Positions 9,624 to 17,771 of a stretch of 64,000 bases of DNA are shown piece after piece. The DNA lies in contig NZ_VFPB01000005.1 in NCBI RefSeq assembly GCF_006716465.1, forward strand, positions 248,001 through 312,000. The letters are read 5' to 3'. The notes under the pieces are model-generated. The model had not been told where the DNA came from. It was given only the letters and a program-made list of their open reading frames with translations, and made no database searches. A program made the position numbers and the translations under genes. Source of the DNA: Pseudoxanthomonas sp. 3HH-4. Its GTDB lineage: Bacteria > Pseudomonadota > Gammaproteobacteria > Xanthomonadales > Xanthomonadaceae. Positions within the stretch are counted from its first letter, which is position 1; every line of letters starts with the position of its first letter.

Positions 9624-10499
9624 ATGAGCGTTCTGATCAACAAGAACACGAAGGTGATCGTGCAGGGCTTCACCGGCCAGCAGGGCACCTTCCACGCCAC
9701 CCAGATGATCGAGTACGGCACCCAGGTCGTCGGCGGCGTCACCCCGGGCAAGGGCGGCACCACCCACATCGACCTGCCGGTGTTCGACACCGTTGCCGAT
9801 GCGGTCAAGAGCACGGGCGCCGACGCGTCCGTCATCTACGTGCCGCCGCCGTTCGCGGCCGACGCCATCCTTGAAGCGGCCGCAGCCGGCATCAAGGTCA
9901 TCGTCTGCATCACCGAGGGCATCCCGGTGCTGGACATGCTGCGCGTGGACAACGTGCTGAAGGGCTCGCACCCGGATACCGTGCTGATCGGGCCGAACTG
10001 CCCCGGCGTGATCACCCCGGGCGAGTGCAAGATCGGCATCATGCCGGGCCACATCCACAAGCCGGGCAAGATCGGCATCGTGTCGCGCTCCGGTACGCTG
10101 ACCTATGAAGCGGTCAAGCAGACCACCGAAGTGGGCCTGGGCCAGTCGACCTGCATCGGCATCGGCGGCGACCCGATCAACGGCCTGAACTTCGTCGACT
10201 GCCTGAAGCTGTTCAACGAAGACCCGCAGACCGAAGGCATCATCATGGTTGGCGAGATCGGCGGTGACGCCGAGGAAGCCGGTGCCGAGTACATCGCCAA
10301 GTACGTGAAGAAGCCGGTGGTCGGCTTCATCGCCGGCGCCTCGGCTCCGGCCGGCAAGCGCATGGGCCACGCCGGTGCGATTGCGTCGGGCGGCAAGGGC
10401 ACGGCGGAAGGCAAGTTCGCGGCGATGGAAGCCGCGGGCGTGGTCACCGTTCGTTCGCCGGGCGACCTGGGCGCGGCGATCGCGAAGCTGGTGAAGTAA
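9624..10499 (+). CDS. sucD: succinyl-CoA synthetase alpha subunit
   Basis: 291 residues (E. coli 289). It has the CoA-binding Rossmann start ([23 protein letters not shown]), the [20 protein letters not shown] segment and the phosphohistidine loop [17 protein letters not shown] near residue 247, where the active-site His carries phosphate between succinyl phosphate and nucleotide. Partner of SucC, encoded upstream. A strong terminator at 10521-10552 ends the operon. Confidence 0.98.
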   Translation: MSVLINKNTKVIVQGFTGQQGTFHATQMIEYGTQVVGGVTPGKGGTTHIDLPVFDTVADAVKSTGADASVIYVPPPFAADAILEAAAAGIKVIVCITEGIPVLDMLRVDNVLKGSHPDTVLIGPNCPGVITPGECKIGIMPGHIHKPGKIGIVSRSGTLTYEAVKQTTEVGLGQSTCIGIGGDPINGLNFVDCLKLFNEDPQTEGIIMVGEIGGDAEEAGAEYIAKYVKKPVVGFIAGASAPAGKRMGHAGAIASGGKGTAEGKFAAMEAAGVVTVRSPGDLGAAIAKLVK

Positions 10500-10520
10500 G
10501 CCTCTCTGTCGCGCGTCAAG

Positions 10521-10552
10521 CAGAAAGCCGCCTTCGGGCGGCTTTCTGCTTT
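10521..10552 (+). terminator. rho-independent terminator of sucCD
   Basis: A 12-bp perfect stem CAGAAAGCCGCC / GGCGGCTTTCTG around a TTCG tetraloop (10521-10548), followed by a short CTTTCT stretch. It lies 21 bases after the sucD stop. Confidence 0.88.
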
Positions 10553-10616
10553 CTGGGTGGCGGGTAAAGGGGGCGACGTCAGGGTTCTTCCGGGCAAGTG
10601 TGGGGACATGGGCTTC

Positions 10617-10669
10617 GTTGCCCCACCCCAACCCTCCCCCGCAAGCAGAGGAGGGGGCCTTATCCGGGG
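10617..10669. repeat. GC-rich palindromic intergenic repeat (CTCCCCCG...GAGGGGG type)
   Basis: A degenerate copy of a dispersed repeat, GGCTTCGTTGCCCC followed by a CTCCCCC...GGAGGGGG palindrome and CCTTATCC. The same layout occurs at about 20987-21042. Just after it, at 10691-10707, GATCCA is repeated nearly three times. Confidence 0.6.
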
Positions 10670-10720
10670 CCGGCAGAGTCTCCCAGTCCCCGATCCAGAT
10701 CCAGATCCGCGCGCGGTTGG

Positions 10721-10759
10721 CCCCTTCCCCCGCTTGCGGGGGAAGGCTGGGATGGGGGC
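10721..10759. repeat. left 39-bp inverted repeat of the DUF559 cassette
   Basis: Begins CCCCTTCCCCCGCTTGCGGG and ends GGCTGGGATGGGGGC. It is the reverse complement of 11133-11171 with two mismatches, both in the central loop. A third copy, without a neighbouring DUF559 gene, is at 20859-20897. Confidence 0.85.
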
Positions 10760-10794
10760 AAAATGCCGCCGTAGCCATTGCACAGGATGTGCCC

Positions 10795-11193
10795 ATGCGA
10801 CAAGGACAGAAACGCGACCGGGCGCGCGAGTTACGCCGGGACATGACGCTTGCGGAGCGGAGGCTCTGGAATGTCCTCAAGGATCGCCAGCTGGACGGCT
10901 TCCGTTTCCGGCGCCAGCATCCGGTCGGTCCCTACATCGCGGATTTCGCCTGCCTTGAGGCTGGAGTGATCATCGAAGTCGATGGCGGCCAGCACATGGA
11001 CGCAGCGTCGGACAGTGCGCGCGACGCATTCCTGCATGGTGAAGGGTTCCGCACCCTGCGCTTCTGGAATAATGAGGTCTTGGTGAACCTTGAAGGTGTC
11101 CGGGCACTGATACTCCGTTGGCTCGGACACTCGCCCCCATCCCAGCCTTCCCCCGCGCGCGGGGGAAGGGGCAGTTTCAGAAGGCCGACATGA
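10795..11193 (+). CDS. DUF559 domain protein (Vsr/PD-(D/E)XK-like endonuclease fold)
   Basis: 132 residues from the ATG at 10795; the frame extends upstream but those residues are only translated repeat. The DUF559 core is clear: MTLAERRLW, then FRFRRQHPVGPYIADFACLEAGVIIEVDGGQH and LRFWNNEVL. In this family the Asp, Glu and Asp-Gly positions resemble the metal site of very-short-patch-repair nucleases; activity is not proven. The last 19 residues (PPSQPSPARGGRGSF...) are encoded by the right inverted repeat, and the stop overlaps the nadE start (ATGA, 11190-11193). Flanking 39-bp inverted repeats make a 451-bp cassette between sucD and nadE. Confidence 0.85.
   Translation: MRQGQKRDRARELRRDMTLAERRLWNVLKDRQLDGFRFRRQHPVGPYIADFACLEAGVIIEVDGGQHMDAASDSARDAFLHGEGFRTLRFWNNEVLVNLEGVRALILRWLGHSPPSQPSPARGGRGSFRRPT
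11133..11171. repeat. right 39-bp inverted repeat of the DUF559 cassette
   Basis: GCCCCCATCCCAGCCTTCCC... to GGGGGAAGGGG, inverted copy of 10721-10759. It overlaps the 3' end of the DUF559 coding region and ends 18 bases before the nadE start codon, so nadE is translated from sequence at the edge of the repeat. Confidence 0.85.
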
Positions 11194-12827
11194 CCCAGAC
11201 CCTCCGCATCGCCATGGCCCAGTTCGACTTCCCGGTCGGCGGCGTCGTGCAGAACACGGCGAGCATCCAGCGCATGATCGCCGAGGCACGCGACGAATAC
11301 GGCGCCGACGTGGTGTTGTTTCCCGAACTCGCGATCAGCGGCTATCCGCCGGAGGACCTGCTGCTGCGGCCGCGCTTCCTGGCAGACTGCGAGACGGCGC
11401 TGACGGAGATCGCCGCCACCACACACGGCATCGTCGCCGTGGTCGGCTGGCCGCAGAGTGCGGGCAGCGTGGTCTACAACGCGGCCAGCGTGCTGCGCGA
11501 TGGCGGGGTCGAGACGACGTACCGAAAGCGCGAGTTGCCCAACTACGCGGTATTCGACGAGCGCCGCTACTTCGATGTCGATCCCGACGGTGGCAGCTGT
11601 GTCTTCGAGGTCAAAGGCACGCAGGTGGGGCTGGTGATCTGCGAGGACCTCTGGTTCCCCGAGCCGTTGGCCGAGACGGGCAAGGCAGGCGCGGTGTTGA
11701 CGCTGGTGCCGAATGCCTCGCCGTTCGACCGCGACAAGCATGCCCAGCGCGATGCCTTGATCGCCGAGCGCACGCGCGAGACCGGTATGGCGCTGGCTTA
11801 CCTCAACGTGGTGGGCGGACAGGATGCGGTGGTGTTCGACGGCGCATCCGTCGTCGCGGATGGCGACGGCACCGTGCATCCCGCAGCGGCCGCGTTCACC
11901 GACCAGTGGCTGGTGGTGGATTTCGACGTCACCACGCGCAAGTTCACGCCGGTCGTGTGGATGGACGATGGCGACGAGAGCCGGGATGCGTTGGCTTGGC
12001 GTGCCATCGTGCGCGGCATCCGCGACTACTGCGGCAAGAACGGATTCTCGAAGCTTTGGCTGGGCCTGTCTGGCGGCATCGATTCGGCGCTGGTGCTGGC
12101 GCTGGCCGTGGATGCGATGGGTGCGGAGAACGTCACCGCGGTGCGGCTGCCGTCGCGCTACACCGCCGGCTTGTCCAACGACCTGGCCGCCGAGCAGTGC
12201 GCGGCGATGGGCGTGAAGCTGGAAGCGATCTCGATCGAAGCGCCGTTCAAGGGCTTCCTCGAAGCGCTGGGTCCGGTATTCGGCGACACGCCTGCCGATA
12301 CCACCGAGGAGAACCTGCAATCGCGCAGCCGCGGCGTGATCCTGATGGCGCTGAGCAACAAGTTCGGCGGCCTGTTGCTGACCACCGGCAACAAGAGCGA
12401 ATACGCGGTGGGCTACGCCACCATCTACGGCGACATGTGCGGCGGCTACGCGCCGATCAAGGATTTGTACAAGACGGAGGTGTTCGCGCTGGCGCGCTGG
12501 CGCAACACCGTGGGCGGCGCGCCGGTGATCCCGCCGGCCGTCATCGATCGTCCGCCGTCCGCGGAGTTGCGCGAGAACCAGAAGGACCAGGACTCGCTGC
12601 CGCCCTATGACGTGCTGGACGCCATCCTGTTCCGCTACGTGGACCTGGAGCAGTCGCGCGACGAGATCGTCGCCGCCGGCTTCGACGCCACCACCGTGGA
12701 CCGCATGCTGCGGCTGGTGCGCATCAACGAGTGGAAGCGCCACCAGGCGGCGCCCGGTCCCAAGGTGTCGCGCCGGGCCTTCGGTCGCGAACGCCGCTAC
12801 CCGATCACCAACAAGTACCCGTTGTGA
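11190..12827 (+). CDS. nadE: glutamine-dependent NAD(+) synthetase
   Basis: 545 residues from the ATG at 11190. An N-terminal carbon-nitrogen hydrolase (glutaminase) domain has the Glu (FPELAISGYPPEDLL, E46), Lys (YRKRELPNY) and Cys (VICEDLWFPE) triad. A C-terminal NAD synthase domain has the pyrophosphatase loop LSGGIDSALVLALAVDAMG and TTGNKSEYAVGYATIYGD. It makes NAD from deamido-NAD, ATP and glutamine. The size fits the bacterial two-domain type. The start overlaps the stop of the DUF559 gene, suggesting translational coupling; a weak AGAAGG lies nine bases upstream. Confidence 0.97.
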   Translation: MTQTLRIAMAQFDFPVGGVVQNTASIQRMIAEARDEYGADVVLFPELAISGYPPEDLLLRPRFLADCETALTEIAATTHGIVAVVGWPQSAGSVVYNAASVLRDGGVETTYRKRELPNYAVFDERRYFDVDPDGGSCVFEVKGTQVGLVICEDLWFPEPLAETGKAGAVLTLVPNASPFDRDKHAQRDALIAERTRETGMALAYLNVVGGQDAVVFDGASVVADGDGTVHPAAAAFTDQWLVVDFDVTTRKFTPVVWMDDGDESRDALAWRAIVRGIRDYCGKNGFSKLWLGLSGGIDSALVLALAVDAMGAENVTAVRLPSRYTAGLSNDLAAEQCAAMGVKLEAISIEAPFKGFLEALGPVFGDTPADTTEENLQSRSRGVILMALSNKFGGLLLTTGNKSEYAVGYATIYGDMCGGYAPIKDLYKTEVFALARWRNTVGGAPVIPPAVIDRPPSAELRENQKDQDSLPPYDVLDAILFRYVDLEQSRDEIVAAGFDATTVDRMLRLVRINEWKRHQAAPGPKVSRRAFGRERRYPITNKYPL

Positions 12828-12867
12828 GTCCGCCCCAGCGCCGCGCACGATCCATCCGGAGATCCGC

Positions 12868-13755
12868 ATGACCCGAAAGAAGAAGCGCACGGCGCACCAT
12901 GAGCGTCCGGCGTCCACCGCGCCGCGCGCGGCGACGCCGCCGGATCGCGTGATGCTGGCGCTGGCGGCGCTGGGCCTGCTGATCACCGGCTACCTGGCGT
13001 GGACGGCGGGCAGCGGTTCGACATCGGCGTTCTGCACCAGCGCAGGCGGCTGCGATGCGATCCAGCGCAGCGGCTGGTCCACGCTGCTGGGCTTGCCGAT
13101 GGCGTTGTGGGGGTTCGGCCTGTATGCGGTGGTCGCGCTGGTGTCGCGGTCGCGCAAGGCGTCGCTGCTGCTGCGCTGGCAACGGCAATGGCGACTGGTG
13201 CTGTTGGGGCTGGCGATCAGCCTCTACCTGACCGCCGTGGGGGCGCTGGTGCTCGACGCGTTCTGCGTGGGCTGCCTGGCCTCGCTCGCGGTGCTGGTGG
13301 TGATGTTCGGCTGGTTGCAGCTGCGGCGCCCCGCGTCCGCTCCCGGCCAGCCATGGAGCCGCTGGTGGGCTGTGCAGGCGCTGCCGGTGCTACTGGTCGT
13401 GGCCGTCCTGCATGTGCACCAGAGTGGACTGTTGCACCAGCGGCCGGAAAGTCGCCGTGCGGCAGCGCTGGCGCAGCACCTGTCCGACTACGGTGCGAAG
13501 TTCTACGGCGCGTCATGGTGCGTGGAGTGCAGCCGGCAGAAGCGCCACTTCGGTCATGCGGCGGAGCGGCTGCCGTACGTGGAATGCTCGCCCGGCGGAC
13601 GCAACTCACCCATGACCTCTGCCTGCGCGGCCGCAGGCGTGACCGTGTTCCCCACCTGGGTGATCGATGGCATCGAGCACAACGGGGTGATCGAGCCGCA
13701 GCAGTTGGCGGTGCTGACCCGCTTCGACTGGGAGGGTGCGGCGAACGACGAGTGA
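12868..13755 (+). CDS. VKOR family membrane oxidoreductase fused to a thioredoxin-like domain
   Basis: 295 residues from the ATG at 12868 (GGAG seven bases upstream); the upstream part of the open frame is antisense-like Arg/Cys-rich noise. About four to five membrane helices (29-205) form a VKOR domain with loop cysteines C56 and C62 and the active CxxC at C133-C136 (FCVGC). A C-terminal thioredoxin-like domain has WCVEC (about 217-221) and the cis-Pro region VFPTWVIDG. Such fusions oxidise exported proteins, replacing or complementing DsbB. It starts 40 bases after nadE and is probably in the same transcript. Confidence 0.92.
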   Translation: MTRKKKRTAHHERPASTAPRAATPPDRVMLALAALGLLITGYLAWTAGSGSTSAFCTSAGGCDAIQRSGWSTLLGLPMALWGFGLYAVVALVSRSRKASLLLRWQRQWRLVLLGLAISLYLTAVGALVLDAFCVGCLASLAVLVVMFGWLQLRRPASAPGQPWSRWWAVQALPVLLVVAVLHVHQSGLLHQRPESRRAAALAQHLSDYGAKFYGASWCVECSRQKRHFGHAAERLPYVECSPGGRNSPMTSACAAAGVTVFPTWVIDGIEHNGVIEPQQLAVLTRFDWEGAANDE

Positions 13756-13812
13756 GTCGTCGCTGCACGCGGCGCAGGATGCCGCATGCAGCGCGCGCCG
13801 GCACCCGCACAT

Positions 13813-13838
13813 GAAAAAGGGCCTTGCGGCCCTTTTTC
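13813..13838. terminator. bidirectional terminator between VKOR gene and bamD
   Basis: GAAAAAGGGCC-TTGC-GGCCCTTTTTC: an 11-bp perfect stem with A/T tails on both sides, between two convergent genes. Confidence 0.92.
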
Positions 13839-13858
13839 GTTGCAGCGACCGGGTCGAA

Positions 13859-14746
13859 TCAGTCGTCGTTGCGCCTGTCGGCGGTATTGATCGACTTCTC
13901 GGCACCGAACGGATTCAGGCGGCGCACCATCCACGGGTAGTTCGGCCACTTGCCGGCCAGCCAGGGGTGCTGCGGATCGTTGATCTCCAGCACGCGCTTG
14001 GCATCGGCGGCCAGGGTTTCGTTGCCCAGTTGGGTATAGGCTTCGGCCAGCACGGCGATGGCGTCGTTCTGATGGCTGCTCTGCGGGTAGGTTTCCAGCA
14101 GGTACTTGGCGCGGCTGGCGGCGGACACCCATGCATCACGGCGCAGGTAGTAGATCGCGGTGTCCAGTTCGTGCAGGGCGAACTGGTTGCGCAACACGGT
14201 CATGCGCTGGCGCGCGTCGGCGGCGTAGCGGCTGTTGGGATAGTTCTCGGCGACGCGGTTGAGGTCGTTGTAACCCTGCATCGGTGTGGCCAGGTCGCGA
14301 CGGCTGGCTTCCAGGCGCCAGACCTTCTGCAGGAACACCGTGTCGCGGTTGGAGTTGGCCAGGCCGCGCAGGTAGTACATGTACGGAACGTTGCGATGGG
14401 TCGGATAGGTGCGGATGAAGCGGTCGATGGTGGTGACCGCGTCGTCGAGCTTGCCCGACTTGTACTCGGCATAGGCCGATTCCATCAATGCCTGTTCGGT
14501 ATAGGGCCCATACGGGTACTGGGCGATCAGGCGGCGGAAGTTCTGCAGGCCGCGATCCCAGTTGTTGTTCACCATGGCCTGGTGGGCTTCCTGGTACATC
14601 ACCTCGACAGGCTGGTTCTCCGCTGCTTCCTTTTTCTTGAAGATCTTGCCGCAGCCGGTGCCGGCGAAGCCGATGACCAGGGCCAAAAGGACGAGGCGAG
14701 TGGTCGCGGAGGGGCGGGAGAAGCGGGGGAAGGCACGCTGGGTCAT
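13859..14746 (-). CDS. bamD: outer membrane assembly lipoprotein BamD
   Basis: 295 residues from the ATG at 14746; the open frame runs 250 codons further but that part overlaps rluD antisense. A signal peptide ends in the lipobox FAGTGC (Cys32), followed by FKKKEAAE and five TPR-like repeats ([22 protein letters not shown] onward). The C-terminal tail is charged. BamD is the essential partner of BamA in inserting outer membrane proteins; it was formerly called ComL. It is longer than the E. coli protein (245) but normal for xanthomonads. It is divergent from rluD, the usual arrangement (known). Confidence 0.95.
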   Translation of the reverse strand: MTQRAFPRFSRPSATTRLVLLALVIGFAGTGCGKIFKKKEAAENQPVEVMYQEAHQAMVNNNWDRGLQNFRRLIAQYPYGPYTEQALMESAYAEYKSGKLDDAVTTIDRFIRTYPTHRNVPYMYYLRGLANSNRDTVFLQKVWRLEASRRDLATPMQGYNDLNRVAENYPNSRYAADARQRMTVLRNQFALHELDTAIYYLRRDAWVSAASRAKYLLETYPQSSHQNDAIAVLAEAYTQLGNETLAADAKRVLEINDPQHPWLAGKWPNYPWMVRRLNPFGAEKSINTADRRNDD

Positions 14747-14864
14747 GGGCTGGCGGCAGGCCGCGGCAGGGAAACAGGCCGTCGATGATAGCCTAGGCGC
14801 CGCCTTCGCCATGAACAATCGGCCAATACGGACCGGACCATGGCCTCCCTGGATGTCTTTCCGC

Positions 14865-15839
14865 ATGACCGATACCGAATCCCCCGATAGCCTCCGCACC
14901 GCCATCGTGCCCGCCAGCGCGGCCGGCCGGCGCTTCGACGCCGCCCTGGCGGAGCTGTTCCCCGAGTTCTCCCGGTCGCGCCTGACCGAATGGATCAAGT
15001 CCGGCAATGCCCTGCTGGATGGCCAGGTGGTGCGCCCGCGCGATCCCGTGCGCGGCGGCGAGACCGCCAGCCTGGACGTGGTGCTGGATACCCAGACCCA
15101 TGCCGAACCGGAAGACATCCCGCTGGACATCCTGTACGAGGACGAGCACGTCTTCGTGCTGGACAAGCCCGCCGGGCTGGTCGTGCACCCCGGCGCCGGC
15201 AATCCGAACGGCACACTGGTCAATGCATTGCTGTTCCGCGATCCGTCGCTGTCGGCGCTGCCACGCGCGGGCATCGTGCACCGGCTGGACAAGGACACCT
15301 CGGGTGTCATGGTGGTGGCACGCACGGTGCCGGCGCACACCTCGCTGGTGGCGCAACTGGCCTCACGCGACGTGCACCGCCAGTACCTGGCCGTGGTGGT
15401 CGGCGCGATGGTGTCCGGCGGCACCGCCAACGCACCGATCGACCGCCATCCCCGCGACCGGCTGAAGATGGCGGTGCGAGAGGACGGCCGCGACGCCGTC
15501 ACCCACTATCGCCTGCGCGAACGCTTCCGCGCGCACACGGCGCTGGAATGCCGGCTGGAAACCGGCCGCACGCACCAGATCCGCGTGCACATGGCGCACA
15601 TCAAGTACCCGATCATCGGCGACCCGCTGTACGGCGGCCCGCTGCGGTTGCCCAAGGGCGCCAGCGAGGAACTGATCGCCGTGCTGCGCAGCTTCCGTCG
15701 GCAGGCACTGCACGCCGAGACGCTGGAGTTCGCCCATCCCGTCAGTGGCGAGCCGGTCCGCGTCACCGCGCCGGTGCCCGCCGACATGGTGGCGCTGCTG
15801 GCGGCGCTGCGCGCGGACAGCCAGGCCAAGCGCGGATGA
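14865..15839 (+). CDS. rluD: 23S rRNA pseudouridine synthase RluD
   Basis: 324 residues from the ATG at 14865 (E. coli 326). An S4 RNA-binding domain (about 17-75) is followed by the RluA-type catalytic domain with [16 protein letters not shown], whose Asp is the nucleophile, and a late [13 protein letters not shown] motif. It makes pseudouridines in helix 69 of 23S rRNA. Earlier in-frame starts exist (14811 region) but the conserved MTDTESPDS start is preferred. It overlaps the next gene by four bases. Confidence 0.95.
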   Translation: MTDTESPDSLRTAIVPASAAGRRFDAALAELFPEFSRSRLTEWIKSGNALLDGQVVRPRDPVRGGETASLDVVLDTQTHAEPEDIPLDILYEDEHVFVLDKPAGLVVHPGAGNPNGTLVNALLFRDPSLSALPRAGIVHRLDKDTSGVMVVARTVPAHTSLVAQLASRDVHRQYLAVVVGAMVSGGTANAPIDRHPRDRLKMAVREDGRDAVTHYRLRERFRAHTALECRLETGRTHQIRVHMAHIKYPIIGDPLYGGPLRLPKGASEELIAVLRSFRRQALHAETLEFAHPVSGEPVRVTAPVPADMVALLAALRADSQAKRG

Positions 15840-16606
15840 ATCGCGTGCCGGTGGTGGCAGCGGACTGGCCGGCACCTGCCGGCGTGCACGCGTTCACCAC
15901 GCTGCGACATGGCGCCGGGTTTTCGGCAGCGCCGTTCGACAGCTTCAATCTCGGCAACAAGTACGCCGCCGATGGCGACGATCCGGCCAGGGTGGCGCGC
16001 AACCGCGCGCAGCTGGCCGAACTCGCCGGCCTGCCGTCCGCACCGCACTGGCTGAAGCAGGTGCACGGCATCGATGTACTGCGCGTGGAAGCACATGCGG
16101 ATCCCGAATCCACCGAGCCCGTCGCCGATGCCGCGGTGACGTCGACGCGCGGCGTGGTGCTCGCCATCCTCACTGCCGACTGCCTGCCGGTGGTGTTCGC
16201 CGCGAAGGACGGCAGCGAGATCGCGGCCGCGCATGCCGGCTGGCCCGGGCTGTCGAAAGGGATGCTGGAAGCGACACTGGACGCAATGGACACGCCGGCT
16301 GCGGACGTGGTCGCCTGGATCGGCCCGGCGGCGGGGCCTGCGCGCTATGAAGTGGGCAAGGACGTGTTCGACGCGTTCGTCGCACACGATGTGGATGCCG
16401 AAGCCTGCTTCGCGCCGACACGCGAGAACCATTGGCTGGCCGATCTGCCGGCGCTGGCACGCCGGCGCCTGGTCGCGCATGGCATGACGCCTGCGGACAT
16501 CCACGGCGGCGACCTCTGCACGATCAGCGAGCCCGCGCGCTTCTTCTCGCACCGCCGTGATGGCCGCAGCGGCCGCATCGCCACGCTGGCATGGATGCAG
16601 CCGTAA
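15836..16606 (+). CDS. pgeF: purine nucleoside phosphorylase / polyphenol oxidase family protein (YfiH)
   Basis: 256 residues, ATGA overlap with rluD. The YfiH/LACC1 family signature residues are present: [18 protein letters not shown] with the metal Cys, and [21 protein letters not shown] with the metal His. Family members bind zinc; they were first described as laccases and are now known as purine nucleoside phosphorylases/adenosine deaminases, and as a peptidoglycan-editing factor in E. coli. The overlap with rluD is conserved in many bacteria and indicates one transcript. Confidence 0.93.
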   Translation: MNRVPVVAADWPAPAGVHAFTTLRHGAGFSAAPFDSFNLGNKYAADGDDPARVARNRAQLAELAGLPSAPHWLKQVHGIDVLRVEAHADPESTEPVADAAVTSTRGVVLAILTADCLPVVFAAKDGSEIAAAHAGWPGLSKGMLEATLDAMDTPAADVVAWIGPAAGPARYEVGKDVFDAFVAHDVDAEACFAPTRENHWLADLPALARRRLVAHGMTPADIHGGDLCTISEPARFFSHRRDGRSGRIATLAWMQP

Positions 16607-17124
16607 GGTCGTTGTTCGCGCAGGTCCTGGGGCCGGCGTTCGACGGGCTGCCGGCGCAGGTACGCGCGCTGCACGTCGCGCAAGGCGTGAATCGGTATCG
16701 AGGTGGCGTCGAGGTCGAGCGCGGCGGTCGATGGCTGTCACGGCTGGTCGCCGCGGCCACCCATCTTCCACCCGCCGGCGACGGTCCGCTGTGCGTGGAG
16801 ATCGAAGCCTCGCCTGACGCCGAGCGCTGGACGCGTTTCATCGGCGGTCGCGCCATGCCCTCGCGGTTGTGGCGCGACGGTGAGGTGCTGTGCGAGCGGC
16901 TGGGCCTGGCGACGTTCGGCTTCCGGCTGAATGTCGTGGACCACGCCATCGTATGGCGCGTCGTCCGGGTGAGCGTGTTCGGCGTGTCGTTGCCGGCGCG
17001 TTGGTTCAGGGGCGTGGGCGCACGAGAGTTCGCCGAGGACGATCGCTACCGGTTCGACGTCTGGGCGTCGTTGCCGTTGACCGGTCTGCTTGTGCATTAC
17101 CGAGGGTGGCTGGATGTGGAGTGA
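16591..17124 (+). CDS. DUF4166 domain protein
   Basis: 177 residues, overlapping pgeF by 16 bases. The frame reads LFAQVLGPAFDGLPAQVRALH and ends LPLTGLLVHYRGWLDVE, which fits the DUF4166 family (SH3-like predicted fold, unknown function). There is no signal peptide or membrane helix. The overlap suggests translational coupling to pgeF. No function can be assigned. Confidence 0.8.
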   Translation: MDAAVRSLFAQVLGPAFDGLPAQVRALHVAQGVNRYRGGVEVERGGRWLSRLVAAATHLPPAGDGPLCVEIEASPDAERWTRFIGGRAMPSRLWRDGEVLCERLGLATFGFRLNVVDHAIVWRVVRVSVFGVSLPARWFRGVGAREFAEDDRYRFDVWASLPLTGLLVHYRGWLDVE

Positions 17125-17152
17125 GCTCGTCGTGATGCGTAGCTCGCCGGAC

Positions 17153-17182
17153 CGCCTTCTCCCCGCATGCGGGGAGAGGGGA
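17153..17182. repeat. GC-rich palindromic intergenic repeat
   Basis: CTTCTCCCCGCATGCGGGGA plus GAGGGGA: a short member of the dispersed CTCCCCGC/GCGGGGAG family, between the DUF4166 and DCC genes. Confidence 0.55.
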
Positions 17183-17208
17183 GCGATCAAGCGTCACAGA
17201 GAGGTTGA

Positions 17209-17628
17209 ATGACGGCAAACGATCCCTCCGCCGCACAAGGCCCCATCATCGTCTTCGACGGCGTCTGTGTGCTCTGCAACGGCTGGGTACGCTTTCTGCT
17301 GAAGCATGACCGCGTGGGACGCTACCGCTTCGCCGCCATGCAGTCGGATGCCGGACGCGAATTGCTGGCGGGGCACGGACTGGATCCTGACGATCCGGCG
17401 TCGTTCCTGCTGGTCGACGGCGAGCGCGCGTGGACCGACAGCGAGGCGATCCAGCGCGTGCTGACGGGCCTGGGTGGCGTGTGGCAATTGGCGAGGGTGA
17501 TCGCAGTAGTGCCACGCGTCGTCCGCAATCCGCTCTACCGCTGGGTGGCACGCAACCGGTACGGATGGTTCGGGACGACCGCGTGCCACGTGCCTACCGA
17601 GGAAGAGCGGGCGCGGTTCCTCAAGTAG
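17209..17628 (+). CDS. DCC family thiol-disulfide oxidoreductase (DUF393)
   Basis: 139 residues. The family motif DGVCVLCNGWVRFLLKHD occurs near the N terminus (about 14-31), giving the DxxCxxC arrangement that names the family, followed by YRFAAMQSDAGRELL. Members are predicted thioredoxin-fold oxidoreductases of unknown substrate (YuxK-like). It is cytoplasmic, with no signal peptide. The next feature is a convergent TonB receptor separated by an inverted repeat. Confidence 0.88.
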   Translation: MTANDPSAAQGPIIVFDGVCVLCNGWVRFLLKHDRVGRYRFAAMQSDAGRELLAGHGLDPDDPASFLLVDGERAWTDSEAIQRVLTGLGGVWQLARVIAVVPRVVRNPLYRWVARNRYGWFGTTACHVPTEEERARFLK

Positions 17629-17652
17629 ACCGATCAGGTCGGCCTCCCTGAT

Positions 17653-17757
17653 CGTCATCCCGGCGGAAGCCGGGACCCAGTGACTTTTTGCCTGCGGAAG
17701 ATCCGCTGCCATACGCAAGAAGCAACGACACTGGGTCCCGGCCTTCGCCGGGATGAC
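17653..17757. repeat. inverted repeat pair of the CGTCATCCCGGC...GGGACCCAGTG type
   Basis: CGTCATCCCGGCGGAAGCCG...CCAGTG at 17653-17682 and its inverted copy CACTGGGTCCCGG... at 17729-17757, about 90% complementary over 29-30 bases with a 46-base centre. The element is a dispersed type common in high-GC proteobacteria and here lies between two convergent genes, where it could terminate transcription. Confidence 0.75.
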
Positions 17758-17771
17758 GGCGTTCGTTGAAC

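Noticed and set aside
8037-10880. 947-codon open frame antisense to sucC and sucD
   Set aside because: Its residues are the reverse-frame pattern typical of high-GC coding DNA (His/Asp/Gly/Arg-rich, no domains); the sense strand encodes clear SucC and SucD.
17653-17757. Insertion sequence remnant
   Set aside because: No transposase fragment or target duplication; it fits a dispersed inverted repeat pair instead.
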